64,000 bases of DNA from Cohnella pontilimi (GCF_005049045.1 NZ_SUPK01000001.1:434001-498000); one strand, 5' to 3'; shown: positions 49,853 to 58,209, counted from the first letter of the stretch. The notes: generated by a model from the sequence alone, not told the origin. Program-made: numbers and translations.

Positions 49853-50641
49853 TCACTCCTTGATCTTGATGATTTGATTCATTTCCCGGATGACATTCTG
49901 GAGATCTTCAATCGTGCCAATATCGAGATAAGCGTCCCCTTTCATGCAACGAACATTCATCCCTTGTGCTTTGGCTGACAGGAATACGTTGCCTAATACC
50001 AGTTCATGGGATCCGGTATGACGCTTTGCCTGTTCGGTTAGAAATAATTGAAATGTTTTTTTCCAAACGGCGACCCCCCAGGCATAGTCCGTTGCGGGCT
50101 TCTCTGCCGGCTTATCCTGAATGTCCAAAACCTCCATCGATCCCGCCTCTTGATCGCCATAAAAAGTCATGCCAAGTTTATGCCACGAATTCGTCGGGAA
50201 AATACCGAGCAATACATCGATGGACGAATTCGTTCGCATTTCGTCATGTAACGCTGCAAACAGCCTATGCGGCCGAAAAAGCGTGTCCGGCATGCCGAAG
50301 CTAATAAGTCCGTCTTCTCCTGCCGGGAGCCAAGGCGTAACTTGCGATAATGCCTGTACCATGCCTTTCTGTTCGTTTTGAAGCAAATAACAAATCTCCA
50401 TCCCGTAAGCAGCTCCATCCGTGTAATACTTAAGGATATCCGTCTTATCGGGATGGATGATCAAATACAGCTTTCGAATTCCGGCCGCCTTCATCGCAAG
50501 AATCAAGTGCTGGGAAACGGGGGCGGGAGCGATTCGATCTTCGTATTGCTGATAACCGATCGGGAAGAGCTCCTTGGAGAACGGCAGAGGCCGTAAACGT
50601 GTTCCTTTGCCTGCTGCCGGTATTATTCCAAAATGGAACAT
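49853..50641 (-). CDS. Sugar nucleotidyltransferase (GalU/RfbA-like)
   Basis: This 262-residue enzyme activates a sugar-1-phosphate with NTP. Seen: the nucleotide loop IIPAAGKGTRLRPLPFSKELFPIG, a metal site Asp in GMPDTLF, DKPAEKP, and ending in AYLDIGTIEDLQNVI. It resembles glucose-1-phosphate uridylyl/thymidylyltransferases, but the sugar and the base are not decidable here. It probably feeds the epimerase and the transferases. Spacing to the downstream-facing CgeB gene is one base (50641/50643), so they share one transcript. Confidence 0.9.
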   Translation of the reverse strand: MFHFGIIPAAGKGTRLRPLPFSKELFPIGYQQYEDRIAPAPVSQHLILAMKAAGIRKLYLIIHPDKTDILKYYTDGAAYGMEICYLLQNEQKGMVQALSQVTPWLPAGEDGLISFGMPDTLFRPHRLFAALHDEMRTNSSIDVLLGIFPTNSWHKLGMTFYGDQEAGSMEVLDIQDKPAEKPATDYAWGVAVWKKTFQLFLTEQAKRHTGSHELVLGNVFLSAKAQGMNVRCMKGDAYLDIGTIEDLQNVIREMNQIIKIKE

Positions 50642-50642
50642 G

Positions 50643-51569
50643 TTACCCTCCCGCCTTCAAGAGGTCCTCGATCATATAAACGAGTTCTCCGGCACGTTTT
50701 TTTACGGAATGACGTTCGTGCACCATGCGGTAACCACGTTCGGCGATTTCGATTCGCAGTTGTTCCTCGGACAAATAATAATGGGTTTTCTCCATAAAGT
50801 CGTTTTCGTCCACCGCGATGTAATTTTCGTCCGGCACAAATCCGAGGTCAGTCAATTCCTGTGAGGATGGGGCTAACAGCAAAGTGTTGCAAGCGAGCAC
50901 CTCGTAATATTTAATGATGGGATAGTTGAAGGAAAGTCCGCAAGTGAGAAACATTTTCGCGCGGTTGATCTCCTGAGCATAACGCTCCCCGACAAAAACT
51001 TGCTTCTCTTCTTGGTCCTCAATATTTCGGTAACCGGGATGGGGATGATACACAAATCCCGGTTTATCCTTCATGGCGTCGTACATCCTGTTTCGCAGGG
51101 GATAGCAGCCCCAGCCGATAATGCCCATCATGAGCCAATCAATCTCTTTCGGAAGCTGGTAATCCTTAAATATTTCCGTATTGACGAAAATAGGCAGCCA
51201 TTTCATCCGGTCTGAGAGCTCCGGATACCACTCATGGAACTTATCACGGTAATGAGAGAATATATGCGGAATGCCGTTATCGAGAATAAATTGCTTGCGT
51301 TCCAGCTGATAAGCATGGATGTCGTACATGATGATCGCATAAGGTACGTTTAAGCTCCGTAATCCCGTCATGTAGGGATACACGTCTTCATTCATGAGAA
51401 TAAAGTCCGGCTGCTCCGGCAGCTGCTTCAAGATTTCGTGAATATCGCCGGCCGAATGCCACGGCATCAAATCAACGATTTGTTCAAGCTCTTTCGACAA
51501 ATAATAGGTGTTGCGTTCCACATACCGGCTGAAATCTCGGGTCATAAACAAGATTTTTAACTTCTTCAT
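50643..51569 (-). CDS. CgeB-like glycosyltransferase
   Basis: This is a 308-residue GT-B protein of the CgeB / Glyco_trans_1_2 group. Seen: an N-terminal Rossmann half (LKILFMTRDFSRYVERNTY, PDFILMNEDVYPY) and a C-terminal half with VFVGERYAQEINRAKMFLTCG, FNYPIIKYYEVLACNTLLLAP and YYLSEEQLRIEIAERGYRMVHERHS, the typical CgeB end. In B. subtilis, CgeB is tied to glycosylation of the spore crust, hence my coat-related interpretation. ATG 51569 has GGAGG nine bases upstream; TTG 51578 would overlap this site. Confidence 0.87.
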   Translation of the reverse strand: MKKLKILFMTRDFSRYVERNTYYLSKELEQIVDLMPWHSAGDIHEILKQLPEQPDFILMNEDVYPYMTGLRSLNVPYAIIMYDIHAYQLERKQFILDNGIPHIFSHYRDKFHEWYPELSDRMKWLPIFVNTEIFKDYQLPKEIDWLMMGIIGWGCYPLRNRMYDAMKDKPGFVYHPHPGYRNIEDQEEKQVFVGERYAQEINRAKMFLTCGLSFNYPIIKYYEVLACNTLLLAPSSQELTDLGFVPDENYIAVDENDFMEKTHYYLSEEQLRIEIAERGYRMVHERHSVKKRAGELVYMIEDLLKAGG

Positions 51570-51600
51570 CCCGCCCAACCTCCGTTTCTCGGAACATCTC

Positions 51601-52557
51601 CTACATTTTCATCAAGTTGTCCAAGCCAATGACAGAATCCAGCCAAGGGTCTGTAAAGACTTGCCCGGTGATGAGACTATTCATGCCCGAGCCTAAGTCA
51701 AGCGCCACCTTGCCAAGTTCAGAAGAAATATAGCTGGCTAAGATCAAGGCGTTCGTCCCTGCCGCGAGCAGACACAAATCAAATTCACAGGATTGAATTT
51801 GCCTTTTTGCGTCCGGAATTTCCTCGTATTCATCCACTTGTATTGTTCCTGCTATGGTGAATCCGAGACGGTCTCGCAAATTTCGGTTCAAAGCCTCCGC
51901 GGCGTCATCAGCCAGTGCACCGACGAGCAGAAGGCGGCGATTGCGAAGCATCTCCTCGAACTTATCTTTTTGCGAGAACATCATGACTCTTCGCAAATAG
52001 GAGTCGAAAATCCATTTTGGCTTGATGTCGTAAGCTTCGAACACCCGCTCGGTAAGCAAGCCGGCATTCGGCCACCGAACGAGGGTGTTATACCCTACAA
52101 TATCCGCTTTGCGGACCGCTTCGACCGCGTCATCTCGCGTTCGTACATTCGGAAAACGGACTCCTCTATGCGCAAACCCCCGCTTCTCGCCAAGGTTTGC
52201 GATTTCCGCTTCCGCATTGCTCATAAATTCTTCCTCCGAAAGAACGGTATACTGAGCCATGACATAAGATTCGGTTGCTCCGACAGATACCACGGAAAGC
52301 GGTTCGCGATTATTTAATGCCTTGAGAACGTGGTCCATCAATTCTGAGCTGGTCAATCGGTTATGGAACACAATATCTCCTCCGATTAGTCGGTTAGATG
52401 GTTTCAAGATACGTATCGGGATCCGGTTGGGACACGGCATTTGGACAAATAAAACGGGTTTAAGGCGTTTAAACGCAAGAAAGGCGACAAGAAATGATAT
52501 CCATAAAAAGAAAAAACCGCGCTGGGCGCGGAGTTCTCGTTCAAACAGGTTATTCAC
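51601..52557 (-). CDS. GT-D fold glycosyltransferase-like protein with N-terminal membrane segment
   Basis: This is a 318-residue protein. Seen: a hydrophobic segment (FFFLWISFLVAFLAF, about 14-28), then a domain with SSELMDHVLKALNN, LSVVSVGATESYVMAQY and later RRLLLVGALADDAAEALN and CEFDLCLLAAGTNALILASYISSELGKVALDLGSG, matching GT-D-type (GT101-like) transferases that add sugar to a glycoprotein chain. The start GTG overlaps the preceding stop (GTGA). An internal start is possible, since family members usually lack the membrane segment; if it is real, the enzyme is anchored in the membrane. Confidence 0.75.
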   Translation of the reverse strand: MNNLFERELRAQRGFFFLWISFLVAFLAFKRLKPVLFVQMPCPNRIPIRILKPSNRLIGGDIVFHNRLTSSELMDHVLKALNNREPLSVVSVGATESYVMAQYTVLSEEEFMSNAEAEIANLGEKRGFAHRGVRFPNVRTRDDAVEAVRKADIVGYNTLVRWPNAGLLTERVFEAYDIKPKWIFDSYLRRVMMFSQKDKFEEMLRNRRLLLVGALADDAAEALNRNLRDRLGFTIAGTIQVDEYEEIPDAKRQIQSCEFDLCLLAAGTNALILASYISSELGKVALDLGSGMNSLITGQVFTDPWLDSVIGLDNLMKM

Positions 52558-52826
52558 GGCTGTTCCTGACTGTTAAGCGCGGCTTCCACCAACCGGTCGA
52601 AAAGCTCGTCATCTTCCTCGACGGCTCTTTCCACCGTATCAATTTCTTCCTCACTGCCGGGTTGATTCGCGAAATTCAGTGAATAGTTCCAGTAGTCCAA
52701 CCGGCCGTCGCTTTGCAACGTCAATTCGTACGGCTGTTTATGTCCTTCGACCTCGAAACGGACATGCCCCAAATACCCGTCCTTTTCACTATGGGTCATG
52801 ATTGCTTGTAAAATGTTCGTCTTCAT
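52554..52826 (-). CDS. Conserved small acidic protein, function unknown
   Basis: I do not recognise this 90-residue protein. Seen: MKTNILQAIMTHSEKDGYLGHVRFEVEGHKQPYELTLQ-type beta pattern in the first half and an acidic helix (EEEIDTVERAVEEDDELFDRLVEAAL) in the second. ATG 52826 is preferred, with GGTGGG six bases upstream. It is translationally coupled to the GT-D gene (GTGA overlap), so it may start the glycan operon; a TATAAT lies just upstream on the minus strand. Confidence 0.65.
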   Translation of the reverse strand: MKTNILQAIMTHSEKDGYLGHVRFEVEGHKQPYELTLQSDGRLDYWNYSLNFANQPGSEEEIDTVERAVEEDDELFDRLVEAALNSQEQP

Positions 52827-52881
52827 CTTCGTCCCACCCATTCTGACTGCGATTATACCCGGATTGTACCATACCTGGACA

Positions 52882-52916
52882 AAAATAAAGAAACCCCTAC
52901 CTATTCGGTAAGGGTT
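52882..52916 (-). terminator. Terminator of the small HTH-like gene
   Basis: AACCCTTACC (52907-52916, minus reading) pairs with GGTAGGGGTT (52892-52901), with one mismatch, followed by TCTTTATTTTTG. Confidence 0.8.
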
Positions 52917-52941
52917 GGCGGGAGAGCAATTGGCGCTATCC

Positions 52942-53145
52942 TTACTGCGGAGGGATCAGCTTTTTGTGGGTGAGCAGCTGCACCGCCACACTGGCTTGCA
53001 TTTCCGACAGTCTGCATACTTTGGCGATCTCCGACACGTCATTCACCGGCACTTTGCGTTTTTTGACGGCGTCCAAAACCATTTGTTCCGAGTACGTCAA
53101 TGAATCTGCGTCCAACGAAGTATGTCTTTTATAATGTTCGTCCAT
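52942..53145 (-). CDS. Small winged-helix-like protein, function unknown
   Basis: This is a 67-residue protein. Seen: an N-terminal charged stretch, then SLTYSEQMVLDAVKKRKVPVNDVSEIAKVCRLSEMQASVAVQLLTHKKLI in segments consistent with a compact winged helix (helix-turn-helix in SEIAKVCRLSEMQASVAVQLL). It lacks a recognised family. AGGAGGAG lies 8 bases before the ATG at 53145. It is divergent from the XRE regulator and has its own terminator. Confidence 0.65.
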   Translation of the reverse strand: MDEHYKRHTSLDADSLTYSEQMVLDAVKKRKVPVNDVSEIAKVCRLSEMQASVAVQLLTHKKLIPPQ

Positions 53146-53280
53146 TGTCGTATCTCCTCCTTCCGCAATCAACACACTTTACCACCGGATGACAATGTCG
53201 AAACGAAACAAAACACAATTAAAAGTGGAAATGTTCGGAAAATAAAATTCGGACTTGTCAGTGGATCGCACGGTATCATC

Positions 53281-53309
53281 TTGACACGATACATTTTGTA
53301 TCATACATT
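53281..53309 (+). promoter_or_regulatory. Promoter of the XRE gene with embedded operator dyads
   Basis: TTGACA (53281-53286) and TACATT (53304-53309) with a 17-base spacer. The spacer holds GATAC-ATTTT-GTATC (53288-53302) and the overlapping TGTATCATACA (53297-53307), consistent with autorepression by the XRE protein. Confidence 0.75.
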
Positions 53310-53351
53310 ACGGATAGAACCCGATGAACTCGTTTCAAGGAGCCAAGATTT

Positions 53352-53699
53352 ATGAGCATGGGAGAACGCCTGCGTGAATTGCGTCTTAGTCGAAATATAT
53401 CGCAGGAGGAAGTTGCCCGTCAGATCGGCATCACCCGTTCCGCATACAGCCATTACGAGATCAACAACCGGCAGCCCGTATACGAGACGCTCATTAAGCT
53501 GGCCGCTTATTTTGACGTCTCGCTGGATTACATCATCGGCGGAACGTCCGCCAAACACAAAACCGAGTTTTCGGACGCGCAAGATACCCGAGAAATTATG
53601 AACCTTCTGAAGCACATGAACCAGGAGCAGCGCAAAAAATCGATCCGTTTGATGACCGACTTGATCCATGCGGATTCGCTCGAAAGCAGCAACGGCTGA
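53352..53699 (+). CDS. XRE-family transcriptional regulator
   Basis: This is a 115-residue protein. Seen: an N-terminal HTH_3 domain with LRELRLSRNISQEEVARQIGITRSAYSHYE, and NRQPVYETLIKLAAYFDVSLDYIIGG, then a short charged tail with EIMNLLKHMNQEQRKKSIRLM for dimerisation. It resembles SinR/Xre-type repressors. AAGGAG lies nine bases before the ATG. A promoter with palindromic sites suggests autorepression. Other targets are unknown. Confidence 0.9.
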   Translation: MSMGERLRELRLSRNISQEEVARQIGITRSAYSHYEINNRQPVYETLIKLAAYFDVSLDYIIGGTSAKHKTEFSDAQDTREIMNLLKHMNQEQRKKSIRLMTDLIHADSLESSNG

Positions 53700-53703
53700 A
53701 TGT

Positions 53704-53741
53704 GAAACCCCCGTCTTCCGGATCGGAACGGGGGTTTCTGT
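53704..53741. terminator. Terminator between XRE and histidine kinase genes
   Basis: GAAACCCCCGT (53704-53714) pairs with ACGGGGGTTTC (53728-53738). T-rich sequence follows on both sides, so it may serve both convergent genes. Confidence 0.75.
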
Positions 53742-53761
53742 TTGAGGTACGATAATCGCTT

Positions 53762-55828
53762 CTATTTGCTGATCGGAAGCGTGATACGGAATCCGCCGCC
53801 GCCTTCTTGCCGGTTGTATGCCCCGATCGCACCGCGGTGCAGCTCGACGATTTCCTTGGAGATGGCGAGTCCGAGACCGCTTCCGCCGGAGGAAGAATGA
53901 CGGGACTTGTCCGTTTTATAAAACCGCTCGAAAATGTGCGGCAAATCGTCGGGATGGAGGCCAGTCCCGCTGTCTTCCACCGTAATTTCCACTTCGCGGG
54001 AGTCTTCCCTCTTCCGCAGCGCAACGCGTATTTCTCCGCCCTTGGGCGTATACCGAACCGCGTTGAACAGCAGGTTCTCGAAAACGCGGTCCATCCGGCG
54101 GAGGTCCACGAATACCTGGGTTTTTCCGTCCATTGCGGAAGGCAGAACGCAGGAGTAGTCCATTCCCTTGTCCCGCATGTCCATCGCAAATTGCTCCTGC
54201 AGCCTGTCTTTCCATTTCGCCAGCGTGATCTTTTCGAGAGACAATTCCACCCTTCCGGCTTCCAATACCGACAATTCGAATAAATCATGGATGAGACCGT
54301 TCAAACCTTCCACTTTGCCAAGCATTTTACGAATGGTCGCATCCCGCTGATCTTCGCCGCTGATGACCCCGTCGCGCAGCGCCTCCAGATAACCTTGAAG
54401 CAAAGTGATGGGGGATCGCAAATCGTGCGAAATGTTGCTGACCAGCTGACGACGCGATGCCTCCATCCGTTCCAGTCCCGTTTTGGCTTCTTCCAGCGTC
54501 ATGTAAGATTTCCGGAGTTCCTCGGTTCTCTCCTCGATTTTCTCCTCCAGCCGGACGTTCCACTGCTTGAGTTCCGCGGACAATTGTTCGGCCTTCTCGA
54601 AAGTCCGGGAGGCGCGCAGCGCCATGATGAAGGAATTCATGATAATCAGGAACAGCAGACCGAACGGCACCAAGTCAAAAGAAAGCCACCAACCGTTATA
54701 AAACAAAATATCGTTCACGATGGCCGCCACAACGCCCGCGACGCCGATGAGCGCAAGCCTCGCCCCTTCCCTTCTCCTCACCCAGGCGAGAATAAGCGCA
54801 GCCAGAATCACGATGCAAATCGTCATCAAATAAGCTTGATAATAGATCAGCCAGGACGTGAATTTCAACGGCGGAAAAGCAACCGTGACGGCACATAGTC
54901 CAAGCGCAACCGATCCGGAGACATGTACCCAAAAGCGCCTCATCTCGTGAGGATACATTCTTTGATAATAAGCGAAGCCAAACCATGCGCTGAGCGCAAG
55001 AGCGATATAGTCGAGCCGCGTCCCCCATTCCCAGGTCAGAGACGGAAACCAACGTACGATAAAGCCTTCGCCGATGACCCCCGTACGCAGCGCCATGAAC
55101 AGGCAAAGCAGGGCAAAAAACAGATTGCCCGCTTCCTTCCTGCGCAAAACAAATAATCCGATATGATAAAGACCGATCATGATCAGCGCGCCGATCACGA
55201 TCAACTCTTGGGAAGACTGCCGCGTTTCAAGCAGTTCGATCCGCTCCGCCGTCCCCAAGATGAACTCCGTGCGGATACCGCCCCGGCGGTGATCGAAATT
55301 GGAAATTTTCAGCTCAAGCTCGGTGCGGCCGTCCTTAACGACGAACTGCACGACACCCGGCGTTTGATAAGGCGAGCTCGCCGCTGCGTCCCTGCCATAT
55401 TGTCCCCGGCCGAATACTTTCTTGCCGTCGATGTACAGTTCATAGGCCGTCAATATATTCGGAACGCGAATCGCCATCGTGCCGTTCAAACTGCCATGGA
55501 GCACCGTCAGCCGGTAAACCGCCGCGCCTTCATCAGGATACGTACGTCCGTCGCCCGCCTGCATGGCCCCCCACATCCCCGGCACCCGAATCGTGGTTTC
55601 CGTTCCGTTAAGAGGTATGTCCGGCTCGGCTTGCCATTGGAACCGCCATTCGCCGCTCAGCGGAACTAAGGGGTCATGAGCCCAATCCCACCCCGTGAGA
55701 TCGATCGTTCCGTTACGCGCCTCCGGCGGTTTCTTCGTTTCATGGACCGAACAGCCCGAAAGCAGCAAACCAGCAGCTATCGCGAGCACCAATCCGAGCC
55801 AAAGCTTGCGCCAACACATGAACGGCAT
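53762..55828 (-). CDS. Sensor histidine kinase with 7TMR-DISM architecture
   Basis: This is a 688-residue membrane kinase. Seen: a lipoprotein-like signal (GLVLAIAAGLLLSGCS), an extracytoplasmic beta-sandwich (about 40-200), seven membrane segments (about 215-410), a coiled coil (AELKQWNVRLEEKIEERTEEL), the phosphoacceptor H-box SNISHDLRSPITLLQGYLEAL, and HATPase boxes LLFNAVRYTPKGGEI, VEDSGTGL and GGSGLGLAISKEIV. The ligand is unknown; such outer domains often bind carbohydrates or small metabolites. AAGGAGAG lies seven bases before ATG 55828. It is divergent from its presumed response regulator, which is an unusual arrangement. Confidence 0.92.
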   Translation of the reverse strand: MPFMCWRKLWLGLVLAIAAGLLLSGCSVHETKKPPEARNGTIDLTGWDWAHDPLVPLSGEWRFQWQAEPDIPLNGTETTIRVPGMWGAMQAGDGRTYPDEGAAVYRLTVLHGSLNGTMAIRVPNILTAYELYIDGKKVFGRGQYGRDAAASSPYQTPGVVQFVVKDGRTELELKISNFDHRRGGIRTEFILGTAERIELLETRQSSQELIVIGALIMIGLYHIGLFVLRRKEAGNLFFALLCLFMALRTGVIGEGFIVRWFPSLTWEWGTRLDYIALALSAWFGFAYYQRMYPHEMRRFWVHVSGSVALGLCAVTVAFPPLKFTSWLIYYQAYLMTICIVILAALILAWVRRREGARLALIGVAGVVAAIVNDILFYNGWWLSFDLVPFGLLFLIIMNSFIMALRASRTFEKAEQLSAELKQWNVRLEEKIEERTEELRKSYMTLEEAKTGLERMEASRRQLVSNISHDLRSPITLLQGYLEALRDGVISGEDQRDATIRKMLGKVEGLNGLIHDLFELSVLEAGRVELSLEKITLAKWKDRLQEQFAMDMRDKGMDYSCVLPSAMDGKTQVFVDLRRMDRVFENLLFNAVRYTPKGGEIRVALRKREDSREVEITVEDSGTGLHPDDLPHIFERFYKTDKSRHSSSGGSGLGLAISKEIVELHRGAIGAYNRQEGGGGFRITLPISK

Positions 55829-55900
55829 AGCCACTCTCCTTGTCCGCGGAACCTGACCGCGCCCTGCCTCTCTTCTGTCGAAGGTCATTGTAACGGCGCA

Positions 55901-55930
55901 TTGCTTGGACGTCAACGCTTTCGTTATAAT
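55901..55930 (+). promoter_or_regulatory. Promoter of the response regulator gene
   Basis: TTGCTT (55901-55906) and TATAAT (55925-55930) with an 18-base spacer, about 40 bases before the GTG start. Confidence 0.65.
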
Positions 55931-55971
55931 GAATTGAAGCTTTTGAGAAAGATGGGTTTGGGGGAAGGCTA

Positions 55972-56718
55972 GTGAAGGGGCCGTCAGCCGATATCCTGGT
56001 TGTCGACGACGAACGGGAAATCACCGATTTAATCAAGCTTTATCTCGAAAGAGAAGGTTTTACGGTTCATACGGCGGATAACGGAGAAGAAGCACTCCGC
56101 AGCGCGGAAACACTGCTGCCGGATTTGATCATACTGGACGTTCTGCTCGGCCGTCCCGATGGCATTGAAGTATGCCGCAGATTGCGTGCTGGCCCTTGCG
56201 CGGACGTCCCGATCTTGTTCTTGAGCGCGAAAAGCGAAGACGCGGACATCATTACCGGCTTGTCCGAAGGCGGAGATGATTACGTCACGAAGCCGTTCAG
56301 TCCCAGCCAGCTGGCCGCGCGTGTGCAGGCGCATATCCGGCGCCGCAGGATGCGGGAGAGAAACCAGGAGGAACAAGTCCCGAACCTGACTTTTCCCGGG
56401 TTGGAAATCGATTTTATCAGTTCGGAAGTGAGGCGCGGTGGAGAACGGATCCCGCTCTCCGTCAAAGAATTCGAGCTGCTCGCCGTACTGGCGCGCCATC
56501 CGAACCGGGTATTCCCTTTGGATGAGCTATACCGGCGCGTGTGGCATTCCGACAGCATAGGCGATACCCGCACGCTCATGGTGCATGTCAGCAATCTGCG
56601 CAAAAAGCTGGAATCGGACCCTTCCCGGCCGCAATGGATTCAGACCGTGCGCGGCTTCGGCTACCGGTTTTCACCCGGTGCCGTCCCGGATTCGGACGAC
56701 CCTTCCGTACTTATTTAA
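55972..56718 (+). CDS. OmpR/PhoB-family response regulator
   Basis: This is a 248-residue regulator. Seen: receiver domain with VVDDE (acidic pocket), phospho-acceptor Asp in LIILDVLLGRPDG, Thr/Ser-type switch in LFLSAKSED and Lys in VTKPFSP; and a winged-helix output domain with PLSVKEFELLAVLARHPNRVF and TRTLMVHVSNLRKKLE, ending IQTVRGFGYRF. The GTG start has GGGGGAAGG upstream. It is probably paired with the divergent 7TMR-DISM kinase, since both share this intergenic region. Confidence 0.94.
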   Translation: MKGPSADILVVDDEREITDLIKLYLEREGFTVHTADNGEEALRSAETLLPDLIILDVLLGRPDGIEVCRRLRAGPCADVPILFLSAKSEDADIITGLSEGGDDYVTKPFSPSQLAARVQAHIRRRRMRERNQEEQVPNLTFPGLEIDFISSEVRRGGERIPLSVKEFELLAVLARHPNRVFPLDELYRRVWHSDSIGDTRTLMVHVSNLRKKLESDPSRPQWIQTVRGFGYRFSPGAVPDSDDPSVLI

Positions 56719-56740
56719 CGACAAAGGACGAAACGACAGT

Positions 56741-57607
56741 ATGCAAATGGCGAAAGATTGGCAAGATTACGAACTGATCGACACCGGCGCCGGCGAGAAG
56801 CTGGAACGCTGGGGAGATGTGGTGCTGCGCCGGCCCGACCCTCAGATCATTTGGCCGCTCGCGGCCGAAACGGGCCGCTGGAAACAAGCCGACGGCCACT
56901 ATCACCGCAGCTCCTCCGGAGGCGGCAACTGGACTTTTCGGCGCACGCTTCCGGACCGGTGGAACATCTCTTACGGCCCTCTTAAGTTTCATATCCGTCC
57001 GACCAGCTTCAAGCATACCGGCTTGTTCCCCGAGCAGGCCGTCAACTGGAGCTGGATGATGGACAAAATCCGCAGCGCGGGGCGCCCCATCCGTGTGCTG
57101 AACTTATTTGCCTATACGGGAGGCGCGACACTGGCTTCTGCGGCGGCAGGAGCGGATGTCGTGCATGTAGACGCCGCCAAAGGCATGGTCCAATGGGCGA
57201 AAGAAAACGCGCAGCTCTCCGGCTTGGCGGAAGCGCCGATCCGCTATATTACGGACGACGTATTCAAGTTCGTGCAGCGCGAACAGCGTCGCGGACGCCA
57301 ATATGAGGCGATCATTATGGATCCGCCCTCCTACGGCAGAGGTCCGAACGGTGAAATGTGGAAGCTGGAAGAAAACTTGTACCCTTTCTTGGAATCCTGC
57401 GTTGAAATCATGTCCGACCGTCCCTTATTCGTGCTCGTGAATTCCTATACGACCGGACTTTCTCCCACGGTATTGCATAACTTGCTGCACATGGCGATCG
57501 GCCGCAAATTCGGCGGTCGGCTCGATTGCGGCGAAATCGGACTGCCGATTACCCAAAGCGGTCTGGTGCTGCCTTGCGGGATTTACGGCCGGTGGGAGAA
57601 CGACTGA
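56741..57607 (+). CDS. Class I SAM-dependent methyltransferase (RlmI-related)
   Basis: This is a 288-residue methyltransferase of the group related to 23S rRNA methyltransferase RlmI/RlmK. Seen: SAM motif I VLNLFAYTGGATLASAAAGA, an acidic residue in VVHVDAAKGMV, and the catalytic-type motif IIMDPPSYGRGPNGEMW (DPP). The N-terminal PUA domain of RlmI is not present; instead a short strand-rich region with WPLAAETGRW is found. The target is unknown. The ATG at 56741 fits the end of the response regulator gene (22 bases); upstream open codons overlap it in another frame and are ignored. Confidence 0.85.
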   Translation: MQMAKDWQDYELIDTGAGEKLERWGDVVLRRPDPQIIWPLAAETGRWKQADGHYHRSSSGGGNWTFRRTLPDRWNISYGPLKFHIRPTSFKHTGLFPEQAVNWSWMMDKIRSAGRPIRVLNLFAYTGGATLASAAAGADVVHVDAAKGMVQWAKENAQLSGLAEAPIRYITDDVFKFVQREQRRGRQYEAIIMDPPSYGRGPNGEMWKLEENLYPFLESCVEIMSDRPLFVLVNSYTTGLSPTVLHNLLHMAIGRKFGGRLDCGEIGLPITQSGLVLPCGIYGRWEND

Positions 57608-57611
57608 TCTA

Positions 57612-57662
57612 GGCAGAAAATAAAATGCCCCGTAAGACGGTGCCGTTCACCGCTGCGGGGCA
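57612..57662 (-). terminator. Terminator of the MarR gene
   Basis: On the minus strand TGCCCCG (57656-57662) pairs with CGGGGCA (57626-57632) with an inner CGGTG/CACCG hairpin, followed by TTTTATTTTC. Confidence 0.8.
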
Positions 57663-57686
57663 AATCATCCTTCGTTATCGTTACTA

Positions 57687-58169
57687 TCATGCGCCTTTTT
57701 CCTTGTTCTTACCCTTGTCCTGCCCGTCCGGCTTCTCCGATTCGGCTTGCCCGCCCTCTCTGGTGCCGGCCACTTTGCTCATCAAATATACAAGCAGCCT
57801 CCGGTTATGACCGGATATCCGGTCCAGCGACCGGTTGGCCACATCGTTTCGAACGGCCAATCCTCTCTCCACCTCGGAACGTCCCTGATCGGTCATATGA
57901 ATCCAGACGATTCTGCGGTCGGACTCATCCCTTTTTCTTTCCACTAATCCGCTCCGCTCCATCCTGTCCAGCAATGTCGTAATCGCAGCAGGAGTCGTTT
58001 GCAAAAAAGGAAGCAGCTCCGAAGGCTTCATCGGCTCCTTGGCAAGAAGCAGCTCCAGCACTTCCAGCTGACCGGCCGTTAAACCGGGCGCCAGTTCCTC
58101 TTCCATCTGCGCGTTCCAGTCCTTCGTAAGCTTCATCCAGATTTTCACAAATTCCGCCGCCGTGTCCAT
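57687..58169 (-). CDS. MarR-family transcriptional regulator
   Basis: This is a 160-residue MarR protein. Seen: helices 1-2 (AAEFVKIWMKLTKDWNAQ), GLTAGQLEVLELLLAKEPMKPSELLPFLQTTPAAITTLLDRMERSGLVERKRDESDRRIVWIHMTDQG with the winged HTH, and a Lys/Glu-rich C-terminal tail (REGGQAESEKPDGQDKGKNKEK) that is longer than usual. The start at 58169 fits GAAGG seven bases upstream; upstream open codons are not used. Probable autoregulation through the palindrome upstream. Target genes are not evident. Confidence 0.9.
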   Translation of the reverse strand: MDTAAEFVKIWMKLTKDWNAQMEEELAPGLTAGQLEVLELLLAKEPMKPSELLPFLQTTPAAITTLLDRMERSGLVERKRDESDRRIVWIHMTDQGRSEVERGLAVRNDVANRSLDRISGHNRRLLVYLMSKVAGTREGGQAESEKPDGQDKGKNKEKGA

Positions 58170-58209
58170 CGGATTGCCTTCACTCCTCCCGAACCTTGCC
58201 TTCTCTTTC

